64,000 nucleotides of DNA from the NCBI RefSeq assembly GCF_002209565.1, contig NZ_NJIH01000008.1:248001-312000 (forward strand), given 5' to 3'. Shown here piece by piece: positions 32,738-41,846 of the stretch. The DNA comes from Candidimonas nitroreducens (GTDB lineage Bacteria; Pseudomonadota; Gammaproteobacteria; Burkholderiales; Burkholderiaceae_B). The stretch's first letter is position 1, and the number at the start of each line of letters is the position of its first letter. The position numbers were made by a program, and so were the translations under genes. Below the pieces are notes generated by a model, which saw only the letters and a program-made list of their open reading frames with translations, ran no database searches and had not been told where the DNA came from.

Positions 32738-34195
32738 ATGAACCCGCCCATGAACCCGCCCATGAGCCCCATGACTCCCATGATGTTCTTCCAGCCGATA
32801 CGCGGCGGCGGCGCGCCGACGCTGGTGGATCAGGTTGCGCAGGCGCTGCAATCCGCCATGGAAAGCCAGCTGCTGCGCCCCGGCATGGCATTGCCTTCGG
32901 TGCGGCAGTTCGCGCGCAACCACGGTCTGAGCACCTACACCGTGGCTGCCGCCTATGGCAGGCTGGCGGCGCAGGGCTGGCTCGCGGCACGGCCGGGCTC
33001 GGCCTATCGCGTGGTGCCACGGGCTGCTGCGCGTGCGGCGGTGCGCGCCGCGCCCTGGCGCCCGCCGAAAATGGGCGAATCGTGGCTGTTGGCCGATGTC
33101 TTTGCCGATCATTCCATCCCGATCAAGTCTGGCTGCGGCTGGCTGCCGTCCGAATGGCTCAACGAGGCCGGCCTGCAGCAGTCGCTGCGCCAGCTGGCGC
33201 GGGTGCCGGCGGCGCAGATCGCGGGCTACGGGCATCCCTACGGCTATGCGCCGCTGCGCGAGCACATGCTGGGGGTGCTGGCCGAGCGCGGCGTGGCCGC
33301 GCAGCCGGCCCAGATCGTGCTGACCCAGGGCGCCACCCAGGCGCTGGATATCGTCATCCGCACGCTGTTTCGCGCCGGCGATACCGTGTTGGTGGAGCTG
33401 CCCTGCTATGCGAACCTGCTGCCCTGCCTGCACCTGGCCGGCCTGCAGATTCTGGGCGTGCCGCGCACGGCCGACGGCCTGTGCGTCGAGACCCTGCAGC
33501 GGCTGGCGGCGTCCCATCCGGTCAAGGGCCTGTTCGTCAATACGGTGCTGCACAACCCGACCGGCACCAGCTTGAGCATGGCCAATGCCTTCCAAGTGCT
33601 GCAGGTGGCCGAGCGCCATGGTTTCTGGGTGATCGAAGACGACGTCTCGCGTGACTTGCTGCCGGGCATAGGGCCCATGCTGCTGGCGCTGGCGGGCACG
33701 CGGCGGGTGGTGCACGTATCCGGCTTTTCCAAGAGCATCACGCCTTCGGTGCGCGTGGGCTATATCGTTGCGGCGGACGAACTGGCCGCCGCGTTCGTGC
33801 GCACGCGCATGGCCATGTCGCTGACGCCGGCCGAAATGCTGGAGCGCACGGTCTATCAGGTGCTGCGCCAGGGGCGCCATCAGGCGCATCTGGCGCGCGT
33901 GCGCGACCGCCTGGGCGAGGCGCACGAAACGCTGTGCGGGCTGATGGACGAGCATGGCTTCGAGGTATACGCGCGGCCGGGCGCCGGGCTGTTCCTGTGG
34001 GCGCGCCCGGCGGGAGCCTGGCGTGAACGGGGTGCGGCGCGGCTGGCCGAGACTGCGCTGCGCGACGGCATCTGGCTTGCGCCCGGAGGCTATTTCGACC
34101 CTACGGGCGCCGATGCCGGCTGGCTGCGCTTCAATGTGGCCTATTCGCTCGACCCGCTGCTATGGAAGTTCATGCGCCGCGTGGGGGCGGCTTGA
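32738..34195 (+). CDS. MocR-type regulator (GntR helix-turn-helix plus aminotransferase domain)
   Basis: A 485-residue regulator. The GntR-type winged helix lies at about residues 22-95 (LVDQVAQALQSAMESQLLRPGMALPSVRQFARNHGLSTYTVAAAYGRLAAQGWL). It is followed by a fold-type I aminotransferase domain with HNPTGTSLS, a PLP lysine in VSGFSKSITPSVRVGYI and FEVYARPGAGLFLWARP. Such proteins sense PLP adducts of amino compounds. It is divergent from the omega-aminotransferase, its probable target. The start is uncertain: GTG 32732, ATG 32738, or ATG 32780. The first codons are a 12-nt repeat (CCCATGAACCCG twice), giving an MNPPMNPPMSPM leader. Confidence 0.88.
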   Translation: MNPPMNPPMSPMTPMMFFQPIRGGGAPTLVDQVAQALQSAMESQLLRPGMALPSVRQFARNHGLSTYTVAAAYGRLAAQGWLAARPGSAYRVVPRAAARAAVRAAPWRPPKMGESWLLADVFADHSIPIKSGCGWLPSEWLNEAGLQQSLRQLARVPAAQIAGYGHPYGYAPLREHMLGVLAERGVAAQPAQIVLTQGATQALDIVIRTLFRAGDTVLVELPCYANLLPCLHLAGLQILGVPRTADGLCVETLQRLAASHPVKGLFVNTVLHNPTGTSLSMANAFQVLQVAERHGFWVIEDDVSRDLLPGIGPMLLALAGTRRVVHVSGFSKSITPSVRVGYIVAADELAAAFVRTRMAMSLTPAEMLERTVYQVLRQGRHQAHLARVRDRLGEAHETLCGLMDEHGFEVYARPGAGLFLWARPAGAWRERGAARLAETALRDGIWLAPGGYFDPTGADAGWLRFNVAYSLDPLLWKFMRRVGAA

Positions 34196-34230
34196 CTCTA
34201 CGGGGCGCTACGGGTTTGCAATCTGCAATC

Positions 34231-34260
34231 ACAAGGGCACAAGGGCACAAGGGCACAAGG
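34231..34260. repeat. 8-nt tandem repeat ACAAGGGC
   Basis: Three full copies and one partial copy of ACAAGGGC between the convergent MocR and folA genes. No ORF or terminator is evident in this 138-base gap. Confidence 0.85.
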
Positions 34261-34333
34261 CGCGCAGCCGCAGGCCGTACCAGTCATACGGCAAGGCGCG
34301 GCAACGCAGTTCTCTTTCGATTGCCAGTCCGCG

Positions 34334-34828
34334 TCAGGGGGCCGGTCGCCGGTAGGTCACGAAGTCGTAGGCATAGCCGTTTTCGGGCTGCTGCGCGAGG
34401 CGTTCGGTTTCCTGCCATTGGCCGGGCTCGAGCGGCGGGAAATGGGCATCGCCCTCGACTTCGGCGTGCACTTCCGTGGCCACGATCTCGTCGGCCAGCG
34501 GCAGCGCCAGCTTGTAGATCTGCGCCCCGCCGATGATGCTGACGCTGTCTTCGTCCTGGCAGCCGCGCAGGGCCTCGGCAAGCGAACCGTAGACACTGGC
34601 GCCCGCCGCGGCGAACTGCGGCTGGCGGCTGATGACGATGTTGCGCCGCCCCGGTAGCGGCCGGCCCAGCGATTCCCAGGTCTTGCGCCCCATGATGATG
34701 GGGTGGCCCAGCGTGGCCTTCTTGAAATGCGCGAGGTCGCCCGGCAGGCGCCACGGCAGGGCGTTGTCGCGCCCTATGGTGCGGTTGTCGGAATAGGCGA
34801 CGACGAGTTTGACGTGTGGGCTGGTCAT
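34334..34828 (-). CDS. folA: Dihydrofolate reductase
   Basis: A 164-residue enzyme reducing dihydrofolate with NADPH. It has LVVAYSDNRTIGRDNALPWRLPGDLAHFKKATLGHPIIMGRKTWESLGRPLPGRRNIVISR, all core motifs in order, with the substrate-binding acidic residue in DLAHFK, and IIGGAQIYKLALPLADEI. It lies downstream of thyA on the same strand, separated by the hairpin element at 34844-34939. It is functionally linked to thyA, since thymidylate synthesis produces dihydrofolate. Confidence 0.96.
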   Translation of the reverse strand: MTSPHVKLVVAYSDNRTIGRDNALPWRLPGDLAHFKKATLGHPIIMGRKTWESLGRPLPGRRNIVISRQPQFAAAGASVYGSLAEALRGCQDEDSVSIIGGAQIYKLALPLADEIVATEVHAEVEGDAHFPPLEPGQWQETERLAQQPENGYAYDFVTYRRPAP

Positions 34829-34843
34829 GAAAGAATTTTTTTA

Positions 34844-34939
34844 CGGGTTTGCCATCAAGGCGATAACTGCCTTGCTTCGCCTTGTCGTACTACGCGTACC
34901 GCCTGCGGCTTCGCGCCTTGTTATCGCCGGCAAGCCCGT
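34844..34939. repeat. Intergenic element, copy 2, between thyA and folA
   Basis: The left arm ACGGGTTTGCC (34844-34854), then ATCAA, then GGCGATAAC (34859-34867), pairs with GTTATCGCC (34920-34928) and GGCAAGCCCGT (34929-34939). The pairing includes one G-U-type wobble and a five-base bulge. The core 34874-34914 carries GCTTCGC, CGTACTA, GTAC, CTGCG and CTTCGC, as in copy 1 at 15988-16026. The arms differ in sequence from copy 1, but both copies preserve pairing. Confidence 0.72.
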
Positions 34940-34942
34940 GGT

Positions 34943-35737
34943 TCATACCGCGACGGGCGCCTTGATGTGCGGATGCGCCTGGTAGTCCAGCACTTCGAAG
35001 TCCGCGTATTCGTAGTCGAAGATCGAGGCGGGCTTGCGGCGGATGTGCAGCCGCGGGTAAGGGTAGGGTGCGCGCGAGAGCTGCAGCTGGGCCTGCTCGA
35101 AGTGATTGCTGTAGAGGTGGCAGTCGCCGCCTGTCCAGACGAAATCGCCCGGCTGCAGGTCGCATTGCTGCGCCACCATGTGCGTGAGCAGCGCATAGCT
35201 GGCGATATTGAAGGGCACGCCCAGGAAGATGTCGGCGCTGCGCTGGTACAGCTGGCACGACAGGCGCCCGCCCGCCACGTAGAACTGGAAGAAGGCGTGG
35301 CAGGGCGGCAGCGCCATGTGCGGGATGTCGCTGACGTTCCAGGCCGAGACGATGAGGCGGCGCGAATCGGGGTTCTGGCGGATCTGCTCGATGACCTGGC
35401 TGATCTGGTCGATGTGGCCGCCGTCGGGCGTGGGCCACGAGCGCCACTGCACGCCATAGACCGGGCCCAGCTCGCCCTGCGCGTCGGCCCACTCGTCCCA
35501 GATGCTGACGCCGCGTTCCTGCAGCCAGCGCACGTTCGAGTTGCCGCTTAAAAACCACAGCAGTTCGATGAAGATGCTTTTGGTGTGCAGCTTTTTGGTG
35601 GTGACCAGCGGAAAGCCCTGCGCCAGGTCGAAGCGCATCTGGTGGCCGAACACCGAGCGGGTGCCGGTGCCGGTGCGGTCGGTCTTGGCCTGGCCATGTT
35701 CATAGACATGGCGCATGAAGTCTTCGTATTGGTGCAT
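34943..35737 (-). CDS. thyA: Thymidylate synthase
   Basis: A 264-residue enzyme, exactly the usual length. It has [38 protein letters not shown], the catalytic cysteine in [12 protein letters not shown], the phosphate-binding [12 protein letters not shown], and the C-terminal IKAPVAV. It methylates dUMP using methylene-tetrahydrofolate. The stop is 8 bases after the OsmC-family gene's end region on the same strand. It is followed by the hairpin element and folA. Confidence 0.97.
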   Translation of the reverse strand: MHQYEDFMRHVYEHGQAKTDRTGTGTRSVFGHQMRFDLAQGFPLVTTKKLHTKSIFIELLWFLSGNSNVRWLQERGVSIWDEWADAQGELGPVYGVQWRSWPTPDGGHIDQISQVIEQIRQNPDSRRLIVSAWNVSDIPHMALPPCHAFFQFYVAGGRLSCQLYQRSADIFLGVPFNIASYALLTHMVAQQCDLQPGDFVWTGGDCHLYSNHFEQAQLQLSRAPYPYPRLHIRRKPASIFDYEYADFEVLDYQAHPHIKAPVAV

Positions 35738-35745
35738 GGGGTCTT

Positions 35746-36168
35746 TCAGCCTTCCACGACCGTGGTCGAGCAGGTGATCTCGGCGGTCTTGGCCAGCATC
35801 GCCGAGGCCGAGCAGTACTTTTCGTGCGACAGCTGCACGGCGCGCTCTACCGCGGCCTGCGGCAGATTCTTGCCCGTGATGGTGAAGGCGAAATGGATCT
35901 TGGTGTACACCTTGGGATCGGTTTCGGCGCGCTCGCCGCTGAGCTTGACCTGGCAGCCCTTGACCGCGTGGCGGCCGCGCTTGAGGATCAGCACGACGTC
36001 GTAGGCGGTGCAGCCGCCGGTGGCCGCCAGCAGCATTTCCATGGGGCGCGGCGCCAGGTTGTGGCCGCCGCCGTCGGGCGCGCCGTCCATGGCTGCGATG
36101 TGGCCGCTGCCTGTCTTGGCCACGAACAGCATGCCCTCGGGGCCGCCCCAGTCTACCGTGCATTCCAT
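35746..36168 (-). CDS. OsmC-family protein (YhfA-like)
   Basis: A 140-residue OsmC/Ohr-fold protein. It has [28 protein letters not shown] (the first conserved cysteine region), [15 protein letters not shown], and [28 protein letters not shown] (second cysteine). The two cysteines match the redox pair of the family, which reduces peroxides or has unknown roles in the YhfA branch. It is co-directional with thyA, 8 bases before it. It is cytoplasmic. Confidence 0.88.
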   Translation of the reverse strand: MECTVDWGGPEGMLFVAKTGSGHIAAMDGAPDGGGHNLAPRPMEMLLAATGGCTAYDVVLILKRGRHAVKGCQVKLSGERAETDPKVYTKIHFAFTITGKNLPQAAVERAVQLSHEKYCSASAMLAKTAEITCSTTVVEG

Positions 36169-36463
36169 TTGCGATTCACCTTTTTGTCGATACGGCCGGC
36201 CTTCGTCGCGCGGCGGCGATAAATATCCGGATTATGCATGTGGGCATGGTTCCACAGCCGCGCCGGCCGAATTACACTTACGGCGACCCATTTTAAAGCA
36301 CTGGCCGGCACACGCATCCGGCGCAAAAGTTCTATTGAGTCCGCGCGGGAGGGCGCATCGGCTAGGCGCATATGCCTGTGCACTGCCTGAACCACGCTCC
36401 CCCTACCGCGCGCACTCGTTGCGCAAGACGTTTTCCGCCGTGCCCAATTCGGAGTTGTATGCC

Positions 36464-38122
36464 ATGGATACGGTCACTACACTGCTGCTCGCCTTCATCA
36501 TTTCCGTCACCGGCCTGTTCATTTTCATCTGGTCGCTGCGCAAGAATCTGTTCGACGCCGATCCGGCGGCCGCGCGCGTCATCTTTTCCGAAGGCGAGGT
36601 CGGCCGGGTCGAAGAGCCCGCGCTCACGGCGCAGCAGCTGGCCAGCCTGCAAGACACCGTCGGCGAGCACCGGCTGCCGGATGATCCGGAACGGGCCGCG
36701 CGGCTGCATAAAGAACTGGAAGAGCGGCTGCAGGCCGACCGCTCCACCTCGCTGGTGTCCTTCGTTTTTCTGTCCTGTGCCATTGTCTGGCTGATTATTG
36801 CCTCGAGCGCCGGTCTGATCAGCTCGATCAAGCTGCATCAGCCCGATTTCCTCACCAGCCAGGCCTGGCTCACTTTCGGCCGCCTGCGCACCATGCACTT
36901 GAACGCCGTGGCCTACGGCTGGTGCCCGATGGCGGCCTTCGGCGTGGCCATCTGGACCATTCCGCGCCTGCTCAAGACCGAGCTGGTGGGCGGCCGCTTC
37001 GCGCTGCTGGGCTGCATGCTCTGGAATGCCGGCCTTATCGCGGGCCTGGGCAGCATTGCCGCCGGCTTCAATTCCGGTCTGGAGTGGCTGGAAATCCCCT
37101 GGCAGATCAGCATCCTGCTGGTGGCCGGCGGCGCGCTGATCGGCCTGCCCCTGGTCTATACGCTGCAGAACCGGCGCGTCAAACACTTGTATGTGTCGGT
37201 GTGGTACATGGGGGCGGCGCTGTTCTGGTTCCCGGTGCTGTACCTGGTGGCCAAGATCCCCGGGCTGCACTTCGGCATGGAAGAGGCCACCATGAACTGG
37301 TGGTTCGGGCACAATGTGCTCGGGCTCTACTACACCCCCATCGCGCTGGCCACCATTTATTATTTCCTGCCCAAGATTATCGGCCGCCCGATCCAGTCGT
37401 ACAACCTGTCGCTGCTGGGCTTCTGGGCGCTGGCCTTCTTCTACGGGCAGGTGGGCGGGCACCACCTGATCGGCAGCGCCGTACCGGGCTGGCTGATCAC
37501 GCTGTCCATCGTCCAGAGCATCATGATGATCGTGCCGGTCATCGCCTTCTCGGTCAACCAGCACCTGACGATGCGCGGCCATTTCAAGACGCTGATCTAT
37601 TCGCCGACGCTGCGCTTCATCGTACTGGGCGGCATGATGTACACGCTCAGTTCGCTGCAGGGCTCGTTCGAGGCGCTGCGCAGCATCAACACCGTTACCC
37701 ATTTCACGCACTTCACCGTGGCCCATGCGCACCTGGGCCTGTATGCCTTCTTCACCCTGGTCATGTTCGGTGCCATGTATTTCGTCATGCCCCGCGTCAT
37801 GTCCTGGGAATGGCCCTACCCCAAGCTGATCGCGCTGCATTTCTGGCTGGTGGTGATCGGTTTCGGCATTTATTTCGTCGGCCTGACCATAGGCGGCGTC
37901 TTGCAGGGCCTGGACATGCTCGACCCTTCCAAGCCCTTCATGGATTCGGTGCGCGTCACCATTCCCTATCTCGAGGCGCGCAGCGTGGGCGGGGGCATCA
38001 TGACCCTGGGCCACCTGGTGTTCGCATTCCACTTCATCGCGATGGCTCTGCGTAACGGGCCGGCGCGTATCGGGCCCGCGCTGTTCCACAGGCGCGCCGC
38101 CGCTGCTACCCAAGGAGCCTAA
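36464..38122 (+). CDS. ccoN: cbb3-type cytochrome c oxidase subunit I with N-terminal CcoS-like extension
   Basis: A 552-residue haem-copper oxidase subunit. The oxidase core starts near residue 97 and keeps the cbb3 ligands: FGRLRTMHLNAVAYGW (His145, low-spin haem), WWFGHNVLGLYYTP and IYYFLPK (CuB histidine and the Tyr region), VGGHHLIG (CuB His pair) and HFTHFTVAHAHLGLY (haem histidines). The first ~95 residues are unusual: one helix, then FIWSLRKNLFDADPAAARVIF, closely resembling CcoS, the small cbb3 assembly protein that normally has its own gene, followed by a charged linker. I infer a CcoS-CcoN fusion. ATG 36464 has GGAG about ten bases upstream. The frame is open further upstream without homology. 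Genes for subunits CcoO and a cytochrome follow. Confidence 0.88.
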   Translation: MDTVTTLLLAFIISVTGLFIFIWSLRKNLFDADPAAARVIFSEGEVGRVEEPALTAQQLASLQDTVGEHRLPDDPERAARLHKELEERLQADRSTSLVSFVFLSCAIVWLIIASSAGLISSIKLHQPDFLTSQAWLTFGRLRTMHLNAVAYGWCPMAAFGVAIWTIPRLLKTELVGGRFALLGCMLWNAGLIAGLGSIAAGFNSGLEWLEIPWQISILLVAGGALIGLPLVYTLQNRRVKHLYVSVWYMGAALFWFPVLYLVAKIPGLHFGMEEATMNWWFGHNVLGLYYTPIALATIYYFLPKIIGRPIQSYNLSLLGFWALAFFYGQVGGHHLIGSAVPGWLITLSIVQSIMMIVPVIAFSVNQHLTMRGHFKTLIYSPTLRFIVLGGMMYTLSSLQGSFEALRSINTVTHFTHFTVAHAHLGLYAFFTLVMFGAMYFVMPRVMSWEWPYPKLIALHFWLVVIGFGIYFVGLTIGGVLQGLDMLDPSKPFMDSVRVTIPYLEARSVGGGIMTLGHLVFAFHFIAMALRNGPARIGPALFHRRAAAATQGA

Positions 38123-38124
38123 CC

Positions 38125-38721
38125 ATGGAAAGCGAAGTCAAGCTGCTCAGCGGCGCCATGGTAACCCTGGCGCTGGCCACCGCGACGCTGGTGATCATGC
38201 CTTTCATGCAATTGTCCGACGTCAAGCCGTCGCCGGGCCTGAAGCCCTATACCTCGGCCGAACTGCGCGGCCGCGAGGTGTACATCGCCAACGGCTGCCT
38301 GTACTGCCATTCGCAGCAGCCGCGCAGCCAGGCGCAGACGCCGGCCGACTTCAAGCGCGGCTGGGGCCGCGCGCCGGTGGCCGGCGATTACTACTACGAC
38401 GCGCCGCCCTTGCTGGGCACCATGCGCACCGGCCCCGACCTGTTCAACATCGGTGCGCGCCAGCCCAGCGCCGACTGGAACCTGGGCCACCTGTACGAGC
38501 CGCGCGCCTACACCCCGGGAAGCATCATGCCCGCCTATCCCTTCCTGTTCGAGGTCAAGGACAAGGCCGATCCGGGCGACCGCGTGGTGAATCTGCCGCC
38601 CGGCTATGCGCCGCCGGGCCAGGTCGTGGTGGCCAAGCCCGAGGCGGTCGATCTGGTCACGTACCTGCTGTCGCTCGACCATACCTATCCGGTCAAGAAC
38701 GAGCTGACGAAGGACAAATAG
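38125..38721 (+). CDS. ccoO: cbb3-type oxidase monohaem subunit CcoO
   Basis: A 198-residue membrane-anchored cytochrome. It has one N-terminal helix (about 9-28), the haem motif CLYCH (Cys58, Cys61, His62) in GREVYIANGCLYCHSQQPR, then DYYYDAPPLLGTMRTGPDLFNIG and GSIMPAYPFLF, the usual CcoO signatures including the axial methionine region. It passes electrons to CcoN. The start is two bases after the ccoN stop and the ribosome-binding site AAGGAG lies inside the ccoN end. Confidence 0.95.
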   Translation: MESEVKLLSGAMVTLALATATLVIMPFMQLSDVKPSPGLKPYTSAELRGREVYIANGCLYCHSQQPRSQAQTPADFKRGWGRAPVAGDYYYDAPPLLGTMRTGPDLFNIGARQPSADWNLGHLYEPRAYTPGSIMPAYPFLFEVKDKADPGDRVVNLPPGYAPPGQVVVAKPEAVDLVTYLLSLDHTYPVKNELTKDK

Positions 38722-38772
38722 TCGTCCGGCGGAATCGATGGGGCAGGGCCCCGCAGGACAAGGAGAAGCACA

Positions 38773-39360
38773 GTGGCTGAACATGATACCGACGCGCAAG
38801 AGCGCGAAATGCCGGAGCCTTCGGAAGGCAGCCGGCCCATACCCTGGGCGGTCATCGCGGTAGTGGCCGTGGTCTTTCTGTCGGCGGTGGGCTACCTTTG
38901 GGTAACCCCGCAAAGCAGCGACCCCAGCCTGGGCGACCATCGTGTCGCCGCCGACTTTGCGGTGGCCAAGGCCGCCGGCGGCAAGGCCGACGGCGCGCAG
39001 ATCTATGCCTCGCAGTGCGTGGCCTGCCACCAGGCCACCGGTGCCGGCCTGCCCGGCGTGTTCCCGCCGCTGGCCGGCTCGGAATGGGTCGAGGGCAAGC
39101 CCGAAGTCATGGCGCGCATCGTGCTGCACGGTGTCACCGGCACGCTGACTGTCAAGGGCGCGAAATACAATGGGCAGATGCCTACATTCAAAGACAAGCT
39201 CAGCGATGCAGAAATCGCCGCGGTGCTCACGCACGTGCGCACCAGCTTCGGCAACCACGCCGCGCCGGTGGATGCCGCACTGGTCAAGAAAGAACGCGAC
39301 GAGACCAAGGCCCACGACAAGCCCTGGAACGGCGATGCCGAGCTGGACGCCATGCGCTAG
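38773..39360 (+). CDS. Membrane-anchored monohaem cytochrome c (CcoP replacement?)
   Basis: A 195-residue protein starting at GTG 38773 behind AAGGAGAAGC. It has a cytoplasmic acidic start, one helix (about 25-44), then the haem motif CVACH (Cys82, Cys85, His86) in GAQIYASQCVACHQATGAGLPGVFPPLAGSEWV and an axial Met in YNGQMPTFKDKLSDAEIAAVLTHVR. It occupies the place of CcoP, but CcoP has two haems, so this compact oxidase either uses a single-haem electron entry subunit or an external cytochrome. The charged tail KKERDETKAHDKPWNGDAELDAMR has no known motif. Confidence 0.88.
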   Translation: MAEHDTDAQEREMPEPSEGSRPIPWAVIAVVAVVFLSAVGYLWVTPQSSDPSLGDHRVAADFAVAKAAGGKADGAQIYASQCVACHQATGAGLPGVFPPLAGSEWVEGKPEVMARIVLHGVTGTLTVKGAKYNGQMPTFKDKLSDAEIAAVLTHVRTSFGNHAAPVDAALVKKERDETKAHDKPWNGDAELDAMR

Positions 39361-39468
39361 GGCCGTGGCTTCGCGGCAGGGGTATGGCGCTGGCTGCGCC
39401 CGCGCCCGCTGCCGCGGACGCACCGCAATGGCGTCTGCCGCCGCTCGTCCCCGGCTGCAGGCTCGCGG

Positions 39469-40212
39469 ATGAGGCTCGCCGTCTCGCTGCTGCTGGTGTG
39501 TCTGCTGGGCCTGGGCGCCATTTATGCGCAGACGGACGGCTTTACGGTCGTCACTGCCGAGTCCGCCCGCCGGCTGTCGGTAGAGCATCACCCGCGCCCC
39601 ATACCCGACGCCGGCCTGGTGCTGGAGTCCGGCGCCTCGGCGCCGCTGCTGCAATGGCTGCAGAGCGACGGGCGCATCGCCATCGTCGACTTCATCTACA
39701 CGCGCTGCATTTCCATCTGCGCGGCCCTGGGTTCCGAATTCCAGCAGTTGCAGGCGGCGCTGCGCAGCCGCGGCCTGGGCGATCGCGTGCGCCTGCTGAG
39801 CATCAGCTTCGATCCCGCCGATAGCGCCGACGACCTGGCCCGCTATGCCCGCGGGCTGCATGCCGATCCGCAACTATGGCAGTTTGCCGGCGCGGCCGAT
39901 GCGCGCCAGCGGCGCGCCCTGCTCGATACCTTCGGGATCGTGGTGGTGCCGGCCCCGCTGGGGCAGTTCGTGCACAATGCCGCCCTGCACGTGGTCACGG
40001 CCGACGGCCGGCTGGCGCGCGTGGTCGACTACGACGATCCCGACCAGGCCCTGCAGGCCGCTGTCGCGCTGGCCGGCCGCGCCGGGCCCGCCTGCCCCAC
40101 CGGGGGCCGGGCCGCCTGGCTGTCGGGCGCCGGACGTGCTGCTGCTGCACATTCGGGCGAGCCGGCCGCCGCTGCGGCGGGAGCGCCGCGCAGCCAGGAG
40201 GGCGGCCAATGA
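39469..40212 (+). CDS. SCO1/SenC/PrrC-family copper chaperone
   Basis: A 247-residue thioredoxin-fold protein anchored by its N-terminal signal segment. It has the copper ligands Cys80 and Cys84 in YTRCISIC and His169 in GQFVHNAALH, the full SCO site. It delivers copper to the CuB centre or acts as a thiol reductase in oxidase assembly, in the periplasm. The C-terminal ~45 residues are Ala/Gly-rich and look dispensable. The next gene starts within the stop codon (ATGA). Confidence 0.88.
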   Translation: MRLAVSLLLVCLLGLGAIYAQTDGFTVVTAESARRLSVEHHPRPIPDAGLVLESGASAPLLQWLQSDGRIAIVDFIYTRCISICAALGSEFQQLQAALRSRGLGDRVRLLSISFDPADSADDLARYARGLHADPQLWQFAGAADARQRRALLDTFGIVVVPAPLGQFVHNAALHVVTADGRLARVVDYDDPDQALQAAVALAGRAGPACPTGGRAAWLSGAGRAAAAHSGEPAAAAAGAPRSQEGGQ

Positions 40213-40844
40213 AGCGCCTCCGGGCCGGCGGCCACGCGGCGTGGCGGCGCCCCGCGCTAGCCGGCGCAATACTGCTGCTGGCCGCGCTGGCATTCCTGCG
40301 GCCGCTGACTTCATCCATGGCCTTGCACATGTTCGTGCATATTCCTCTGATACTGTGCGCGGGGCTGTGCGCGGGCCAGGCGCTGGTCGCCGCCGCGCTG
40401 GCGCACCCGGATGGCCGCCTGAACGGCCTGCTGCGGCGCTGGGGCCGCTGGGACGACCTGGGCGTGCCGGGCCTGCTTCTGGCCAGCCTGGCCGGCGCCT
40501 ATTGGATGATCCCCAAGGCCCTGGATCAGGCCCAGGCATACGGCTGGGCCCAGGCCATGAAGTTTTTTGTGCTATTTGTATTAGGAGTGATACTGCTTGA
40601 CTCGCTCAGAAGGGCCAATATGGTGGTCAAGCTGTTTTTTCTCGGCGGCTTCTGCTGGATGGCGGCGGTAGTGGGGCTGTTGTACCAGAACGACACGACG
40701 CGGCTGTGCAATTTTTATCTGGCCGGCGACCAGGTAGTGGCGGGGCGCGGCCTGGTGCTGCTGTCGATACTGCTGCCCCTGGCGTGTTTGCTGCGCTACC
40801 GGAAGCGGCTGTTCAACGGCCCGGGCGAAGAAGGGCAGTCCTGA
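40209..40844 (+). CDS. Six-helix membrane protein of the oxidase operon (CtaG-like?)
   Basis: A 211-residue hydrophobic protein with about six helices. The second contains [25 protein letters not shown] with two histidines, in a pattern similar to the caa3-type CtaG assembly factors. It overlaps the SCO gene by four bases. I do not recognise it with certainty. A role in copper or haem insertion into the oxidase is inferred from the histidine-containing helix and the operon position. Confidence 0.65.
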   Translation: MKRLRAGGHAAWRRPALAGAILLLAALAFLRPLTSSMALHMFVHIPLILCAGLCAGQALVAAALAHPDGRLNGLLRRWGRWDDLGVPGLLLASLAGAYWMIPKALDQAQAYGWAQAMKFFVLFVLGVILLDSLRRANMVVKLFFLGGFCWMAAVVGLLYQNDTTRLCNFYLAGDQVVAGRGLVLLSILLPLACLLRYRKRLFNGPGEEGQS

Positions 40845-40882
40845 GCGAGTGGGTACTGATAGCAAGCAAGGATGGAACGAAT

Positions 40883-41572
40883 ATGAGTAGCAATCCGCAA
40901 ACCCCGGCGCCTGTGGTGGCGCCCCTGTCGCGCCGCAGCGGCCTGTTGGACGCGGTGCTGGCGGAATGCGGGCGCGCCCTGCAGGTGCTGGGGGGCACCG
41001 CGCAGGCGGCCAGGCCCAATCCGGCGGCGGGAGATGCCGCACAGGACGATGCCGCGCTGTCGGCGGCCGAGCGCAAGCACGCCGCGGGCCTGATGCGCGT
41101 CAACCACGTCGGCGAGGTCTGCGCCCAGGCCCTGTACCGCGGCCAGGCGGTATTCTGCCGCGACGAGCAGGCCCGCGCGGTACTGCGCCGCGCGGCCGCC
41201 GAAGAGGTCGACCACCTGGCATGGTGCCGCCAGCGGCTGGATGAACTGCAGAGCCGCCCGAGCTGGCTCAACCCCTTGTGGTATGCGGGCTCTTTTTCGC
41301 TCGGGCTGGCGGCCGGCTACGCGGGCAAAGAGAGGAACCTGGGCTTCATGGCCGAAACCGAGGCCCAGGTCGAGCAGCATCTGCAGGGGCATCTGGACGT
41401 GCTTCCCTTGGGTGATGCGCGTTCGCGCGGCATTGTCGAGCAGATGCGTCAGGACGAGGCGCAGCATCGCGCCACGGCTCAGGATCATGGCGGCCGGCCG
41501 CTGCCGCTGCCGGTGCGGCTGGGCATGCGGGCCATGTCCAAGATCATGACCACCACCGCTTACCGGGTGTGA
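40883..41572 (+). CDS. coq7: Ubiquinone biosynthesis hydroxylase Coq7
   Basis: A 229-residue di-iron carboxylate monooxygenase that hydroxylates demethoxyubiquinone at C6. Iron-binding motifs are [36 protein letters not shown] (EXXH), [11 protein letters not shown]-like ([11 protein letters not shown]) and [12 protein letters not shown] (EXXXH). Residues 1-55 form a variable proline/alanine leader. The start ATG 40883 follows GGAACGAAT. It lies 38 bases after the oxidase operon and may be co-transcribed. Confidence 0.94.
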   Translation: MSSNPQTPAPVVAPLSRRSGLLDAVLAECGRALQVLGGTAQAARPNPAAGDAAQDDAALSAAERKHAAGLMRVNHVGEVCAQALYRGQAVFCRDEQARAVLRRAAAEEVDHLAWCRQRLDELQSRPSWLNPLWYAGSFSLGLAAGYAGKERNLGFMAETEAQVEQHLQGHLDVLPLGDARSRGIVEQMRQDEAQHRATAQDHGGRPLPLPVRLGMRAMSKIMTTTAYRV

Positions 41573-41665
41573 AGGCCCGCGCTCTTGCGCCGGCCGGTGG
41601 CCGTTCATTGCGTGCGGGCCGCCGGCTTCGGCCTGGCAATGGACGGGGCGTTGGCTAGGGCTGAA

Positions 41666-41699
41666 GCAAAGGGCCAGGGCAAAGGGCCAGGGCAAAGGG
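41666..41699. repeat. 13-nt tandem repeat GCAAAGGGCCAGG
   Basis: Two full copies and a partial third copy, in the 609-base gap 41573-42181. The rest of this gap holds the candidate small RNA (41811-42014) and the upstream region of the polysaccharide genes; no protein gene is seen. Confidence 0.88.
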
Positions 41700-41810
41700 T
41701 TTATTTGTAATAAATTGTTCTTCGGCTCAGGCCTGTCTTGGCGCATAAGCCACGACATGATGGAAAAAAGCAACACAATGCGCGAATATTGATTTTTTCC
41801 CCGATCGATC

Positions 41811-41839
41811 TTGCATCGCACAAAAAAACGCTATACACT
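41811..41839 (+). promoter_or_regulatory. Sigma70-type promoter of the candidate small RNA
   Basis: A -35 box TTGCAT (41811-41816) and a -10 box TACACT (41834-41839) with 17-base spacing. An AT-rich region precedes them. Predicted start of transcription is about 41846-41848. Confidence 0.6.
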
Positions 41840-41846
41840 TTAGTTA

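Noticed and set aside
31070-33955. A 961-codon open frame on the minus strand covering the aminotransferase and running antisense through the MocR gene
   Set aside because: Homology starts only at 32395. The upstream part is histidine/glutamine/arginine-rich sequence typical of the antisense strand of a high-GC gene, and the MocR gene opposite is clearly real.
36362-38113. A 583-codon antisense frame opposite ccoN
   Set aside because: Composition (Gln, His, Asp, Gly rich) is that of a shadow frame; ccoN has all haem and copper ligands on the other strand.
38119-39873. A 584-codon minus-strand frame opposite ccoO, the cytochrome c gene and the SCO gene
   Set aside because: Antisense shadow; three conserved proteins with haem or copper motifs occupy the plus strand.
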